Positions 35,501-47,124 of a DNA stretch of 64,000 nucleotides are shown here, one piece after another. This DNA is from Gaeumannomyces sp. JS-464 (Eukaryota; Ascomycota; Sordariomycetes; Magnaporthales; Magnaporthaceae): contig NGZR01000001.1 of the NCBI GenBank assembly GCA_002197995.1, positions 6,200,001-6,264,000 of the forward strand, read 5' to 3'. The number at the start of each line of letters is the position of its first letter. The first letter of the stretch is position 1. The notes beneath the pieces are model-generated. The model had not been told where the DNA came from. It made no database searches and saw nothing but the letters and a program-made list of their open reading frames with translations. A program made the position numbers and the translations under genes.

Positions 35501-35998
35501 TTTGTCGAAGTAACCAACTATTATACTATCGCTAAACGATAATAACGGGGTTTAAAAAGCCCGCATATATCCTTTTCCTTAATTTTTTTACACCTTTTAC
35601 CTTTTCCTTTATATTACCAGGACTAATAGTAGGCTCGTTAGTCCCCCGCACCTCCGGCCGGGCTTTGGGGGTCCCGAGGACCTTCCAGCTTAAATCCCGG
35701 CCGCACCCTTTTATCGGCACACTCGCCGGCCGAACGCACTATTACCACCCGCAGCGCTTTACAACGCTTTGGCGTATATATATACGCCTTACCGCCGATC
35801 GCCCGCTTATTAATAAGGAGCGCCGGAACGCGGCCCGACTTTCGTGTGCCTTCGGGTTTAATTTTGCTAGCCGCCGGATAGCAACATGTAGCCTAATGTT
35901 TAGCTTAGGTAGCGTTAGCACGTTATATGCCCCTTGGGAGGCAGGGACTGGTAAATCCCGATTTACTAACGTTAAATATACTTACTTACTTACTTACC
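29513..35998 (+). mobile_element. LINE copy E (Tad1-like), full-length, heavily RIP-mutated, carrying a solo LTR
   Basis: Starts with the family 5' end (the degraded equivalent of CCTTTCTCGAATTCACC) and runs through ORF1 (about 29,900-31,500; Ala/Thr/Val-rich tail open at 31,079-31,396), endonuclease (31,700-32,480, split by the solo LTR), reverse transcriptase (33,093-33,860) and RNase H (34,690-34,930) to the 3' UTR, which ends in a CTTA microsatellite (35,981-35,996). The RT motif reads YANDI. It is head-to-head with copy D, only about 10 bp away. Stops occur throughout; dead. Confidence 0.82.
32011..32246 (-). repeat. Solo Copia-type LTR inside LINE E
   Basis: It matches the LTRs at 51,013 and 58,349. 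It is bounded by TG...CA and flanked by an exact 5-bp duplication AAAAT (32,006-32,010 and 32,247-32,251). The corresponding site in LINE G (about 61,102-61,115) reads CGGCAAAATGCATTATA with no insertion. No internal retrotransposon sequence remains, as expected after LTR-LTR recombination. Strand is assigned from the full element. Confidence 0.88.
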
Positions 35999-36166
35999 CA
36001 TACTATTATTATGGTTGATAAGTGTAAAAGGTGTTAAGCTGTGTGCAGTGTGGCTTTCTCATTTTATAGGAACATTTCCATAGTTTGTGCCGTACCGCGC
36101 TCAGCTCGAAAGTTGCGGACATGGGAAATCTTGTTTCCTTTAAAAACCATCACCGCCTTGCACTTA
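35999..36166. other. Unique spacer between LINE copies E and F
   Basis: Non-repetitive sequence with near-average composition, a remnant of the host locus between insertions. No gene is visible. Confidence 0.5.
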
Positions 36167-36178
36167 ATCCTCATTCCA
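36167..36178 (+). repeat. LINE F target-site duplication, left
   Basis: ATCCTCATTCCA, identical to 42,418-42,429. Confidence 0.85.
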
Positions 36179-39100
36179 AAGAAAGAGAGAAAGAGAAAGT
36201 ATATTTAACGTTAGTAAATCGGGATTTACCAGTCCTTACCTCCCAAGGGGCATATGACGTGCTAGCGCTACCTAAGCTTAACACTAAGCTATATGCTGCT
36301 ATTAAGGCGGCTAACAAATTAAACCCGAAAGCACACGGGGGTCGGGCCGCATTCCGGCGCTCCTTGTTAGTAAGCGGGCGATCGGCGGTAAGGCGTATGT
36401 ATATACGCCAGGGCGTTGTAAAGCGCTGCGGGTGGTAGTGATGCTGTTGGCCGGCGGGTATGCCGGAAAAGGGGTAAAGCCGGGTTTGGGCGGGGGAGGG
36501 GGTTTTCGGAACCTCTTTTAAGCCCGGCCTAAAGTGCGGGGGATTAACGAGCCTATTGTTAATCCTAATAGTATAAAGGAAAAGGTTAAGTATAGGCTTT
36601 TTGGGCTTTATTGTTATCGTTCGGCGATAGTGTAGTAGTTGGTGGCTTTAACGAACGAAGCAAAAAGGGAGGGCTTTTGGAAAAGCCGTTTCCAATATCC
36701 GGGCCTATCGAAAGCCGGGGGAGGGTCCGCTATAGGCCATTTGTTTTTGCCGCCCTAACCAACCTGCAAAATATAAGGTGGGAAGGGTTTGTTTTTTCCG
36801 TAGCGGCACGGGTTATCGTTTTCGTGCTGGAATTTTCGGTGGTACCAGTCGAAATCCCCGTGGCCGGTGCGTGCGGCTATTAGCCGTTGTAGTACCTTTC
36901 GGTGCAGTTGTAACGCTTCGGGCGTGTGTTGTGGTACCGGCGGGAGGCCTATAGCCTTATACCGATCCGGAAAGTTGTCCTTAAACCATGCGTTCCGGGC
37001 GTCCCGGGCTGTTTTCCGGGCTAAAGCCTTTATTCCGGCTACCGTTGGTTTAAAATGTTAGGGTATTGGCAGGGCCGATCCCAACTTTGCTTCGGCGTTT
37101 GCCTTTTCGTTTCCGGGGATTCCTATATGGCTCGGGGACCAGCGTACGCATACCTGGTGTTTATCCATAAAGCAATGGATTTTTTTAAAAGCCCTTTGTG
37201 AATATTAAGGGCCGTGCTTAAACAGCCGTTGGCCGCCGAGGTGTTATCGAGGCACAAGTGGAAAGTGCAATTGCGAAAGCTTTAAACGGCTTTACGAAGG
37301 CCTATTCGGGCCCCTTCCGCCTTCGCCGTCGAATACTTCCGCGGATGCGCCAGCCGGCCGTGCCCGGAAAGTTTGCGTTGGTAGGCTTGGTGTATTGCCC
37401 AACCGTATTTAACTGCCCCGTCCTTTGCTTTAAACCCGTCGCTATATATTATAACGTCGGTAGGTGGGAGGGTGCGAAGTTACGCTATAAAAGCTTTTGC
37501 GGCTGCGGGCTTTTCTTGTGTGGTTACCGTAAGCCCCGTATATTTATACGGAAGGTAAGCCGGGCGGGTGCAAGCCGGAAAAAGTCCGGCCGTCCTTTGC
37601 AAAAAGGTCGTAAGCTTGCCGGGTAAGCCTGCCCTAGGCCCTCGGGCGTTAAAGGCCGGTTTGGCCGCTGCGGCTAGGGGTGATTTTCCGGAACCGTATT
37701 TATACGGGCCGCGAAACGGAAGCGGGCTTGTTCCAAAAGCGCTTGGGCGTTTGGGATGCCGGATTCGTAATGCAAAGCGTTTATCGGTGCGGTTTTCCAA
37801 ACCGGAACCATGCCCGGAGGGACGCGGGTTAAGCTTTTTCCACCCGTTCGATTAAATGGCCTTGCGGATATATTGCTGTTGTGCTGTTTAATACGGGTGT
37901 GGTTTGGTTTTGCCCTTATACCACACCTCGGCCCCGTATAAAGCCGTGGGGATTATAACCGTCGTAACGGCTTTATGTACCGAATGTGCCGGTATCCCCC
38001 TTATCGAGTTCGTAAGCCTCCGAAAGTGGTTAGCGACGCTTTGGGCTTTTGCAGCCCTATTATCGACGTGGGCTTTAAAATTAAGCCTTTGGTCGAAAAG
38101 GACCCTAATTACCGTAAAACTCCTGTAGCTTGTTGTATGGTAAGGCCTTTCGCCGTAACCGCCGGGGTTGTGGGATTTTTCCGCCTAGAAAAGTGCATAA
38201 GCTCGCACTTCCCCGGGTCGAAAACAACCTTATTGGCCCTACCTTAACGTAGGATTTCCGTAATCGTAGCCCCTGCTTTACGGGAGCACTCCTCCGGGGT
38301 GCTACCCGTTACGCAAATGCTTATATCGTCCGCGTATCCGTACTTAACCGCTTTTGCTTTAGGTAGGATTTTAACCATATATAGCATAAACAGGACTGGT
38401 AACGCCGGTAACCCTTGGGGTAGCCCGCAATTCGGGGAAAAAGGGGGTGCCGTGGCGTCCTCCAAACGCACTTTAACCACCTTATTTCCTGCAAAAGATA
38501 ATACCCATCGTATTAACGTTGGATCCCAGCCTTGCTTTAAAAGTTTCCGAAAAAGCTTTTGGCGGAGTACGGCGTCGAAAGCCCCTTGTACATCCATAGT
38601 AACGAGGGCGGTCGATTTATGCTTTTGGAAGGCCCGTTTACCTCGTGGGCCACGCATGCCGTTAAATCGATAGCGGCCTTTTTTGGGGTAGCCTCGGCGT
38701 ATTGCGGGGCTATAAGCCCGTATTGTAATGCGAGGGACGCCATTCGCGAAACTACCAGCCGTTTTAGCCCTTTCCTTAAGCACGGGAGCAAAGCTATCGG
38801 GCGGTAGGATTTTGGGTTCGTTATATTCGTTTATTTAGCTTTTTTAGCATAACCACTTCCGTTGTGCGGAAAGGCCCGGGTAGTGCCCGGCTTTAAGGCA
38901 GGCTTCGAAAAGGGCCCTAACGTATTTTCCTATTACCGGCCAAGCCGTTGTAAGCAGTTTAACCGTTAAGAAGTCGACGCCCGGGGCCGTGTTTGCCGTG
39001 CCAACGGTGCATTTCCGGCATTCCTCCAGGGGACGTGGGGGTCCCACGGGATTTGTGCGGTCTTTTAAGTAGCCCTTTGCTATAACGGGTCCTTTTATAA

Positions 39101-42100
39101 GTCGTCCTTTGCCGTAAACCTACGGAGGATTTTGCGACCTAATGCTTCCGTTTTATCCTTTGGGGTTATTATAAACTCCCCGTCGATATTTAACGGGGGA
39201 AGCCGTATAGCGGGTGTAAGTTTATGCCATTTTACAGCACGGTATAGCGCTTTCGGGGAATCCACTTTTTCCAGCACGCTGGCCTAATGCTGTTTTTTAG
39301 CCGTCCGAACCGTTGCTTTTAAAGCACGGGCTTCGGCCGTAAAAGGCCCGCCGTTTCCCATAGCTTTTGCGAGGTCCCGTTGGGCGTTGGCGCACTTTTC
39401 GTTCCACCAGGGTTGGCCTTTTCTTTTAGCTTTAAGCCCTCGGCCGAGGGCTATTAGCGCATTTTTTAGCAGGTTTGTTAATGCTTCGGCCGTTTTATCC
39501 AGGTAATTCGTAGTGCTTGGATTTACAAGTGGCGGCAGGCTGCCGGCCCCCGTTGCTACCGCGTTTGCGAATATCGGTAGTTTATCGTTTGGTAGCGTAA
39601 CGCGCCGGCAGTCCGGAACGGAGTTATTAGGTTTAGGGACTTCGATCCGTATCGAGCGGTGGTTCGAATCGGTTGCTAACGAAGGGTCGATTTCCGCTAT
39701 TGCCAAAGGGGCGTTGGAAAAGGTAAAATCCAAAACGCCCTCGTCGTTATGCGTAGGTTAGCCTGGGTCGGTAAGTAGGAGGTTATAGGTATTAGCCCAT
39801 TGGGTTATATCTTAGCCCCTATTCCTATTACCCTTAACCGGATCCCACGCCGGGAACCCTGCGTTAAAGTCCCCAGCTATAATGCATTTTGCCGTTAAGC
39901 GCTAACGTAGTAAAAGGTTTAACGAGGGTTCCGAAGGGTTTTTTAAAGGCTTATATACGTTAACAAAGGTGCACCCGGCGACGGTAAGCCAAAGGATGTC
40001 CCGGGTGCTGCCTGCCGGCCGGTCCGCTACGGGCCGAAACCCCGGGTCCTTTCGTACGTAAGTTATTACCCGAGGCCTAGTTTGGTAGTCGTGCTAGCTA
40101 TTTACCGGAGTAAATAGCTCGTACGACGGGTGGGTGCAAAGTATAAGCTTCCCTTTCCACGCATTAGGGGGCTTTTGCATTAGCACCACGTCGATATTTT
40201 GGCTTTAAAATAGTTGGAATAAAGTAGCCCCCGTTTCCCAGCTACGTCGAACGTTCGCTTGGGCGGCGGTTACAGCACGGCGTTCGGGGCGAAGCCCCGG
40301 GCGCCGGGCCCTATTCCATGCGTTTGTTATATCCGGTTGGCTGCTGGCATACGTAAAAGCGGCGTTAATGTATTGGGGGCTTTGGTTTTGGGGTTGTTAG
40401 CCAGCGGTACCGTCGGTTTCTTTCGGGGGGTTTCCGGTTATTTCGATAGCCTTTCGGGCTCGGGGAGGTCCAGTTCCATATCCGCCAGTACTTTGTATTA
40501 ATTGTTGGAATTAACCCTAAGCCTTTTAGCAGGGTGCTTTTCCCTGCTGGCCGTACGGGTTACGCTTCGGGGGCCGGCGAATTCGCCGGGCTTGCCACGG
40601 CAGCGGCTGCGGGGCGGCGGCGGCGGCGGGGGGTAACGGAATAAGCGGCGTTACGGTGTCGGCGCGGGGCTAGCATCGGCGGTAGCGGCCGTGGTAACGG
40701 TAGCGTTAGCGGTGGTAAAGTGGCTACGGTAGCGGTAACGGTCGTAAAGTCCGCCGTCGGATTCGCGGCTAAGGCGAAGTTGCCCGTAGTAGTTGCGGTT
40801 GCGGAAAGGGTGTTACGGCGGCAGCGGCGGTGGCGGTAGCAACGGCGGCTTCCGCCGCCTTTGCCGCCGCCGGTACGCTTGTGCGCTTAACTTTTAACGG
40901 CCCTTTTTTCTTATAAGTTAAGTGCTTTAGCATTTTGTTTACCCGTACGGGCCTTATAGGGCAGTTCGGGTGGTTGGCAAAGTACGGGCCCGAGCAGTTC
41001 GCGCATTGCGGGGGGCCGTACACGGTTATACGTGCCGGTCGTCGTTTATTTTCCCGCACCGAAGGCACTTATCGGCCCGGGCGTAATTGCGGGCCACGTG
41101 AAAGCCGTGGCAGCCAGGGGTGTGCTAAGTAACCGGCGGGTGTCGTTATACGCGGCGTAAAAAGGAAGTAATCCCTTAAAGCTTAAACCCGGCCACTTGC
41201 GTATAAAGGGATATAATCCACGATATACGCCTTTAATGGTCGACGCCGGCCCCGGAAAGCTTAACGTTTACCGGTTTATGCCTTATTTAGGCTTCCACTT
41301 CCTTCCGAACCAGTTTATCCGATACCGGGACGCATTGTCCAAAGCCGTTAGTTAAAAAGGTAAAATAGCCGGAAATTACGTAATTGTATTAAATTTCGGG
41401 CTTTTCGATCCTTTCGGCGTTATATAAACGGCTTAGTTCGGATTGGTATTGCAAAAGCCGGCTTTGGGTATCGGCCGTTTTTGCTTTTAACACGAACCCG
41501 GTAGGGGTTCGGTACGCTTCCGGGACGTCGGCCGTCGTAAACGGCAGGTCCTTACTATCGGCAAGGGCTTTGCGAATGCTAAAGCCCGTTTGTTAGTTAG
41601 CTTAAGCCTGCCGTTTTTCCGGGATCCTAACGAACACCCGGAAGTCGGCTTTATAGCCTGTTAATAGGCGGGGTGCCCGGGTAGTTTAAGGCGTACGGCC
41701 CCGAAAAGCTTGTGCGGGTTGTTAGTGTTATTAGTAGCCCTCCCGGGCCACCGACGCGTAAGTGGCCGGGGCGCGCGTTGCGGGGGCTCCGGGGCCCCGT
41801 ATAAGCTTTTTTCCTTTTCGGCCGGCGTAGGTAGGCCGAAAAGGGCTTGTTTGCGTAGTTGATAAAGCAATCTTTCCAGCCGTTAGCTTCGGGGATTGCT
41901 TCCGCCGGAAGGGAGGCAATGCCGGCGTCGATAGATCGGGCTAGCGTGGCGCAAATTAGGGCCGTTTGTTGTTGTTTGCGGCTATAGCTCGCAATAATTT
42001 CCTCCGCGGCCGCCGCGGCCGACCCGACAAATGGGCGCGTACGCCGGCGTTAGGGGAGGGGGGGAGGGGCACCTGTGCCGGTGCTGCCGTCGTGGGAGCC

Positions 42101-42417
42101 TTCCTGGCCCTAATCGGGCCCTGTTGGGTGTTGCTAATTCCGCAACGGGGACGGCGTAGTCGGGTGCGCTAACGCGCGGGGGGCCCGGGTGGCAGCGACG
42201 CGTTCCTCCGGGCCGTAGGCCGACGAGGAGGGCGCGCGCCACCCTATTGGCCGAAGGGGGGGCTGTTGGCAACGGCATGTTGCCGTCGCCAGCGCCGTTG
42301 GCGGGCGTGGTTATTGGTGTTGGGTCGCTAATTGGCTGGTGTTAAGGATTTGTATGCAATTTGGCAATGTGCACTAACAGCGCAATGCCAAGAATTGGTG
42401 AATTCGAGGAAGGTGTG
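36179..42417 (-). mobile_element. LINE copy F (Tad1-like), full-length with 12-bp target duplication
   Basis: Length is 6.24 kb. The target duplication ATCCTCATTCCA flanks it at 36,167-36,178 and 42,418-42,429. On the minus strand: 5' UTR from 42,417, ORF1 to about 40,440 (zinc knuckles at 40,930-41,070), ORF2 from about 40,260 with endonuclease (about 40,200-39,280), reverse transcriptase with an intact YADDI (38,340-38,320), RNase H (about 37,460-37,250), zinc finger (about 36,840-36,780) and 3' UTR, ending in an A/G-rich GAAA repeat (36,180-36,199). Less RIP-mutated than D and E but broken by stops and frameshifts. This copy defines the full length of the family here. Confidence 0.87.
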
Positions 42418-42429
42418 ATCCTCATTCCA
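42418..42429 (+). repeat. LINE F target-site duplication, right
   Basis: ATCCTCATTCCA, identical to 36,167-36,178. It marks the true 5' end of the LINE family. Confidence 0.85.
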
Positions 42430-43760
42430 GACAGATAGGTAGGCAGTTATTATAATGCAGTATTGCTAACGAACTTCTATTTAGATTAAGTTACAATATG
42501 CCCAACGTGTTAAAGGTGTTTGACCTGCGATGTGCAGGTGTTCTGCTCATGGTGGTCATATGATCATCTGCAGCACGCGCATGGCCTAAGGGCCACTGCG
42601 CGTTCCTACTTGCTGCCCCAGGCCGAAATGGCGAGAGATTGTTGTGGAGATTAATGGGGCAGCAACGAGTCGAGGGTCTGCTGTTTGAGCGACGCGCCAT
42701 AACAGCGCGGCAGGGGGCTTTTAAAAAATAAAAATAAAAGAATGCAAACATATCGATACGACATGAGCGCCGTAAAAACAAACTGGAATGAGATATTTAC
42801 AAATGCACAGCCTAACTTGCGGGATGAGACAGCGGAACAAACGTCTGCGAGAGGCGGTCAGGGGCCCGTGCGACAGGTAATCGAGCTGTCCGGCAGTGCG
42901 TGCGGGAGGATCTCAGCTGCAGATTATCACTGGAAATCGAACCCAGAGGCGCACTGACACAAAGCGCCTGGCGTCACTAGAAAGAAGTGACAGTAGCCAG
43001 CCACGCAGGACATTCGAGAGCCGATCGTGGAGATCCTGCTCCATTCCGTCTCTCGAATAGGCCAGTTCACTGGTGGAATGGCACAGAAGATGGCGGGATG
43101 TGGGCGCCAGACGCCACGTCTGGCACGCCCGTGGCAAGGAAGACTGCGTGCGGGGTTCTCATGCCACAGCGATTCATCGGCGCGGGGTTGTGGTGCGTGC
43201 GTGATACGAGCTGATCCCCTGGTTTTGGGCCAAGCAGGGACAGACTTGCATCCAGCTCGAACGAGCCCATCCCCCCACGCTCAGGACAAGAGAGACAGCT
43301 GCGAACAGCTCACGACCCACGAACGCGCAACCGGCGGACCAACACGAGGCTGGCTGTTCGCCGCCAACATCGATTCCTGATGATGGATCCAGACAAAAGG
43401 GCCTCTCCCGGCACTTGGCTTCCCAGCCTCCACCGCACCCGCGATGTTGCTCCTCTTTGTGGAGTTTGGCGGGCGAAAGAGGAAAAGGGCGAAGGAGACG
43501 GCTTGGGCGGGAAATGGGGCGAGGACCCTCTTCCCCAGACGCTCAAGACAGAAAAGTTGGGGGAAAACTGGGCCTGCGAGCGAGGAATGGGCTTAGCCCC
43601 ATGCGACTCTCGACCCACTCGCAAAGGGGGGAGACCGAGGAACTCGAGCGCGACGAGATTTGGGTGTCTGGGAGCGTGAAACAAAAGGGATTTTAAAGAC
43701 GTTCAGGACAGCTGGAAAAAACGCGACGAGTTCCGAAGGGCGTCCTCCCATAACCCTACA
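42430..43760. other. Unique GC-balanced region, no gene recognised
   Basis: Composition resembles host DNA. Several open frames of 60-125 codons exist on both strands, but none resembles a known family and no intron-joined thread was found. A tRNA T-arm-like hairpin near 42,925 lacks the rest of a tRNA. Confidence 0.45.
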
Positions 43761-43762
43761 TA

Positions 43763-43907
43763 CTTGTGCGGGCTAAAAGCGCCCCGCACTCGATCGGCCC
43801 TTTGGGGATAGAGTGCGGTACAGCGACTTGACGTTTTCCGGGCAACTTGACGTTTTTTTGGGACATTTTTCCCCATAGAAATTAGCAGCAATTCAATGTT
43901 CCCTCAA
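43763..43907 (+). repeat. Left long inverted repeat
   Basis: Pairs with 46,976-47,122. It contains two internal copies of a CTTGACGTTTT motif that could be subterminal transposase-binding sites; that role is inferred. Confidence 0.83.
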
Positions 43908-43945
43908 ATTAGCGCGTGACCTACCCAACTGCATATTGCACGGGC

Positions 43946-44159
43946 GGGGGGACCATTGCGGCCCTTCCGCCCAAACCCGACCTTTACTTTATTCCGGCAC
44001 TTTGCCGGCCGATCGCGTTTCTTTACCACCCGCGGCGCTTATTGCGCCGCCCGCTGCGCCTAAGGCGCCCTGGCGTTTATTCGCCCTACTGCCGATTGCC
44101 CGCTCACCAACAAGGAGCGCCGGAACGCGGCCCGAACTCCGTGTGCTTTGGGCAGGCCT

Positions 44160-44202
<43 letters not shown>

Positions 44203-44350
44203 GCTGGCCTGCCCTATGGTTTAATTTGTTAGCCGCCTCGATAGCAACATGTAGCCTAGTGTTAAGCTTAGGTAGCGCTAGCACGTCATATGCCCCCTGG
44301 GAAGCAGGGACTGGTAGATCCCGACTTGCTAACGTTAAATATACTCTCTT
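43946..44350 (+). mobile_element. LINE fragment H, 3' UTR only, with 16-bp target duplication
   Basis: A strongly 5'-truncated LINE end (405 bp) inserted just inside the left inverted repeat of the pogo-like element. TGCATATTGCACGGGC flanks it at 43,930-43,945 and 44,351-44,366. The 3' end is CGTTAAATATACTCTCTT. It contains an extra hairpin insertion with a 40-T run (44,150-44,214) not seen in the other copies. It differs from copies A-G in its 5' half, so it may be a related subfamily. Confidence 0.85.
44150..44214. repeat. Poly-T run of 40 flanked by a 9-bp inverted repeat
   Basis: GGGCAGGCC (44,150-44,158) and GGCCTGCCC (44,206-44,214) bracket an unbroken run of 40 T (44,162-44,201). Other LINE copies read straight through this point without either part. 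Confidence 0.85.
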
Positions 44351-44459
44351 TGCATATTGCACGGGCCTATGCATTTTCGCCACCCTAGTAACGCGTTTAG
44401 GATCGGCAACCCCGCTCTTTTCGCAAGGCGATCTCGCTCGATTTTGCTGTATCTCGCTG

Positions 44460-46260
44460 CTTTTAAAGCCAATCTACACCAAAATAACCCGGGTTAACAG
44501 CGAAAGGGAGCGCAATCGAGCGCGGATAGCTAAAGCTTGGATCCAGGCCGCTGTTAAAAATGTCGAAAGCGGCCGATTTAAAACTGCCGCCCGTGCCGCG
44601 AAGCATTACGGATTAAACGCCCGCACGCTTTAAAAGCGCCGGAAAGGCGGCCTATTTTTGCTATTAAATAAAAGGTCGAACAAAGCTTTAAACGGCACGG
44701 AAAAGCTTGCTTTAAAAGCGTGGGTTAATTGAAAGCAATTAGCAGGTTAGAAAGATTTTTATTAGCGATAAGGGTTATCCAAGCGTAATCCCTTAATAAA
44801 ATACCTTACTTTAAATAGGATTTGCAATTACTGCCGTCGTTTTCGCGCACGCCGTTAACTCGATCGTTAGCCGACGGAAGCACCCGCCGCCGTAAAAAAT
44901 CACAAAGAAATGAGCGCAAAAGTGGCTTAAAAAGCATAAATCGATATTTAAGCGTGTGCGAAACACGCCGCGAGCGTTTAAAAAGCGCGCTGCCCAAAAT
45001 AAAGCCGTAATTAAAAAATGGTTCGATTCGTATTTGCGGTGCGTTTAGCAGTACGGAATTAACCCGTAAACTTTTGGAATTTTAACAAGGTTAGCTTCCG
45101 GGTTAACGTGTTTTAAAAAAGCGTTATTTAATGCTATACGGATATTGAAACGTAATTTTAAAGCGATCCGGTTACCGCGCGCTCGTAACGATAATTAAAA
45201 CTTGTTTAGCCGCCGGCATAACGATTTTTCCGTTCGAAATTATAGCCGGAATAAATATTAGCAATAAGCACGTATTTAACTTTTCAATTAGGAACGGTAT
45301 TTACCATAAGCGAAAACGGCTAAACCGACGATTTAATCGCGTTTAAATGGTTAAATTATTTTTTTAAGCAATTAAAACCCGCAAACGCTGCTAATTATCG
45401 CTTATTGCTAATCGATAATCACGTATCGCACTTAACTTTTCCCTTTTAGGAAAAGTGCTAATAGTTAAAAGTCGTTATTTTCCTTTTGCCAGCGCACATA
45501 ACGCATAAATTGCAGCTTTTTAACGTCGGTATTTTCTCGGCTTTCAAATTTACGCATTAAAAAACCCCGGGCATTAAATTAAATACGGCGCTATCAATTA
45601 TAATCGCTTAAAGTTTTTAACGGCTTTAAAAATATACGGCGGCGCGCGTTTAAAATTAGTACGGTAAAATCGGCGTGGTTAAAATGCAGGCTTTAGCCTT
45701 TTAACCCGGAGGTTGTGCTTAATAATTTCGAAAATCTTTTAACCTCCGCGAGATTTGCCGCCATAATAACGCAAAAAATTAGGTATATCCCGAATGCTAC
45801 AAAGCAAATCCGCCGGATCGAGCAACGAGGTTAGTTTTTAGCTTTTTTTTTCGACGACGATAAGCTTCGCCCTTTTATTAAAACGCTTTTACCGACCCTT
45901 TTCGCGCATAATTAAAAAAAGCTATAACTTTTTCGTTAAATTTTAAAAATATCATTCCGTTTAAGGACTGGCTTAAAAAACGCCTGCATTTTTCCGCCAA
46001 TTTCGGCAAAGCCGTTTCGCTAACGATGCTTTATATTTATTCGAAGGTTAAAAAGGTAAGCCACGCCGCGATTTTCGCCAGCGCGCGTGCGATCGAAAAG
46101 CTCCGCCGCCGCGAATAGGAGCAAGTTAAGCGCAAAAAACAAGCCTTTTTAAATAGGTTAATTACTAAAATTAGGCCGATTTTTATTAATAACGCGCGTT
46201 TGCAGGCGATTAATAACGAAAGCAATCGCTTCGCTTTCCAGCTGAGGGAACGCCGGCGCC
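44460..46260 (+). pseudogene. pogo-type DDE transposase remnant
   Basis: Plus-strand coding remains inside the long-TIR transposon. The N-terminal DNA-binding helix-turn-helix reads AWIQAAVKNVESGRFKTAAR then AAKHYGLNARTL (about 44,537-44,632), matching the Pipsqueak-like domain of pogo transposases. The first-Asp region survives as FWNFNKVSFRV (about 45,077-45,110, D altered), the second as LLLIDNHVSHLTF (about 45,404-45,440, Asp intact), followed by the family-typical PAHITHKLQLFNVGIFSAFK (about 45,490-45,550). A basic, charged C-terminal region follows to about 46,260. In-frame stops are frequent and of C-to-T type, and the reading frame drifts. It is dead, but less decayed than the transposase at 6,088-10,889. 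Confidence 0.77.
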
Positions 46261-46975
46261 TGTAAAGCAAAAACTTAAAAATGGAATTAAAAATACTTAA
46301 ACGTTAGTTGCGAAAGTATAAGCAATAAAAAATAACGCGTTTTAAGCAGTTACGACGAGCGCGCTTGCGATTAAAAAAGCTAAGCGCAAAAAGGTTACCG
46401 ACCTCGTGCGCCTTTAAAAAAAAGCCTTCGCTAACGAGGCCACCCTCCTCGGCAAATACTGGCAATAACGCCGGGAGCGCAACGATCGGTTCCATGCTTT
46501 GCAAAAAAAGGCTTTGCTTTTTGCCCGCTTATAATTTAGTAGGGGAGAAAACGACGTAGCCCTTTTTCCCAATTGGCAGCTTACTGAAAAGCTCTCCCCT
46601 TACACGCCGTGGCGCCTAACGGCACGCGAGGAGGGCACGGTTCGAAAGGTACTACGGTACTACTAGCGAGAGAAGTATAGCCCGGATTACGTTTTAGGGG
46701 TCTCTTTTCCAGGCAAATATACGGCAAAGGATTACGAGGTTTTTTTTCCAGAAGGCACAAATACGGAAGGAAGCGTAACTTCGGCTTTAAATATCGCTGA
46801 TCGCGATAATCAGGACGAAAAGGCTGAGTTAAGCGATTTGATTAATCCCGGCCTCGCGTAAATAGCTTTATTTTTAATCAATTTACTGCAAAATGCATTT
46901 TTTTAATTTGCACGAATAGGGCTTGGGCGCTGGAAGTGGCCCGTGTTATATGCAATTGAGTGGCTTATGCACAAA

Positions 46976-47122
46976 ATTGAAGGAACATTAAATTGCTGCT
47001 AATTTCTATGGGGAAAAATGTCCCAAAAAAAACGTCAAGTTGCCCGGAAAACGTCAAGTCGCTGTACCGCACTCTATCCCCAAAGGGCCGATCGAGTGCG
47101 GGGCGCTTTTAGCCCGCACAAG
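46976..47122 (-). repeat. Right long inverted repeat
   Basis: Reverse complement of the left repeat, ending AGCCCGCACAAG followed by TA. Confidence 0.83.
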
Positions 47123-47124
47123 TA

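Larger units (their letters stand above)
43763..47122 (+). mobile_element. pogo-like DNA transposon with about 145-bp terminal inverted repeats
   Basis: The ends are perfect inverted partners starting CTTGTGCGGGCTAAAAGCGC and are bordered by TA on both sides (43,761-43,762 and 47,123-47,124). The inverted repeats extend about 145 bp (43,763-43,907 and about 46,976-47,122) with few differences. The interior holds a plus-strand transposase remnant (see 44,460-46,260). Total 3.36 kb, of which about 0.42 kb is a nested LINE fragment plus its duplication. RIP damage is moderate inside but slight in the terminal repeats. Confidence 0.85.

Noticed and set aside
21166..42430. A new gene family or defence system in the long multi-copy region
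   Set aside because: All long ORFs there align among themselves as LINE endonuclease, reverse transcriptase, RNase H and zinc-finger parts or their antisense.
42900..42990. tRNA gene on the minus strand, from a T-arm-like hairpin (CTGGGTTCGATTTCCAG)
   Set aside because: No matching acceptor stem, no A box, and the nearby anticodon-like hairpin lacks the invariant U33 with wrong spacing. At most a tRNA-like or SINE relic.
43703..43891. Conserved small protein shared by 43,703-43,891 (-) and 47,018-47,227 (+)
   Set aside because: The two identical peptides are translations of the long inverted repeats of the pogo-like transposon.
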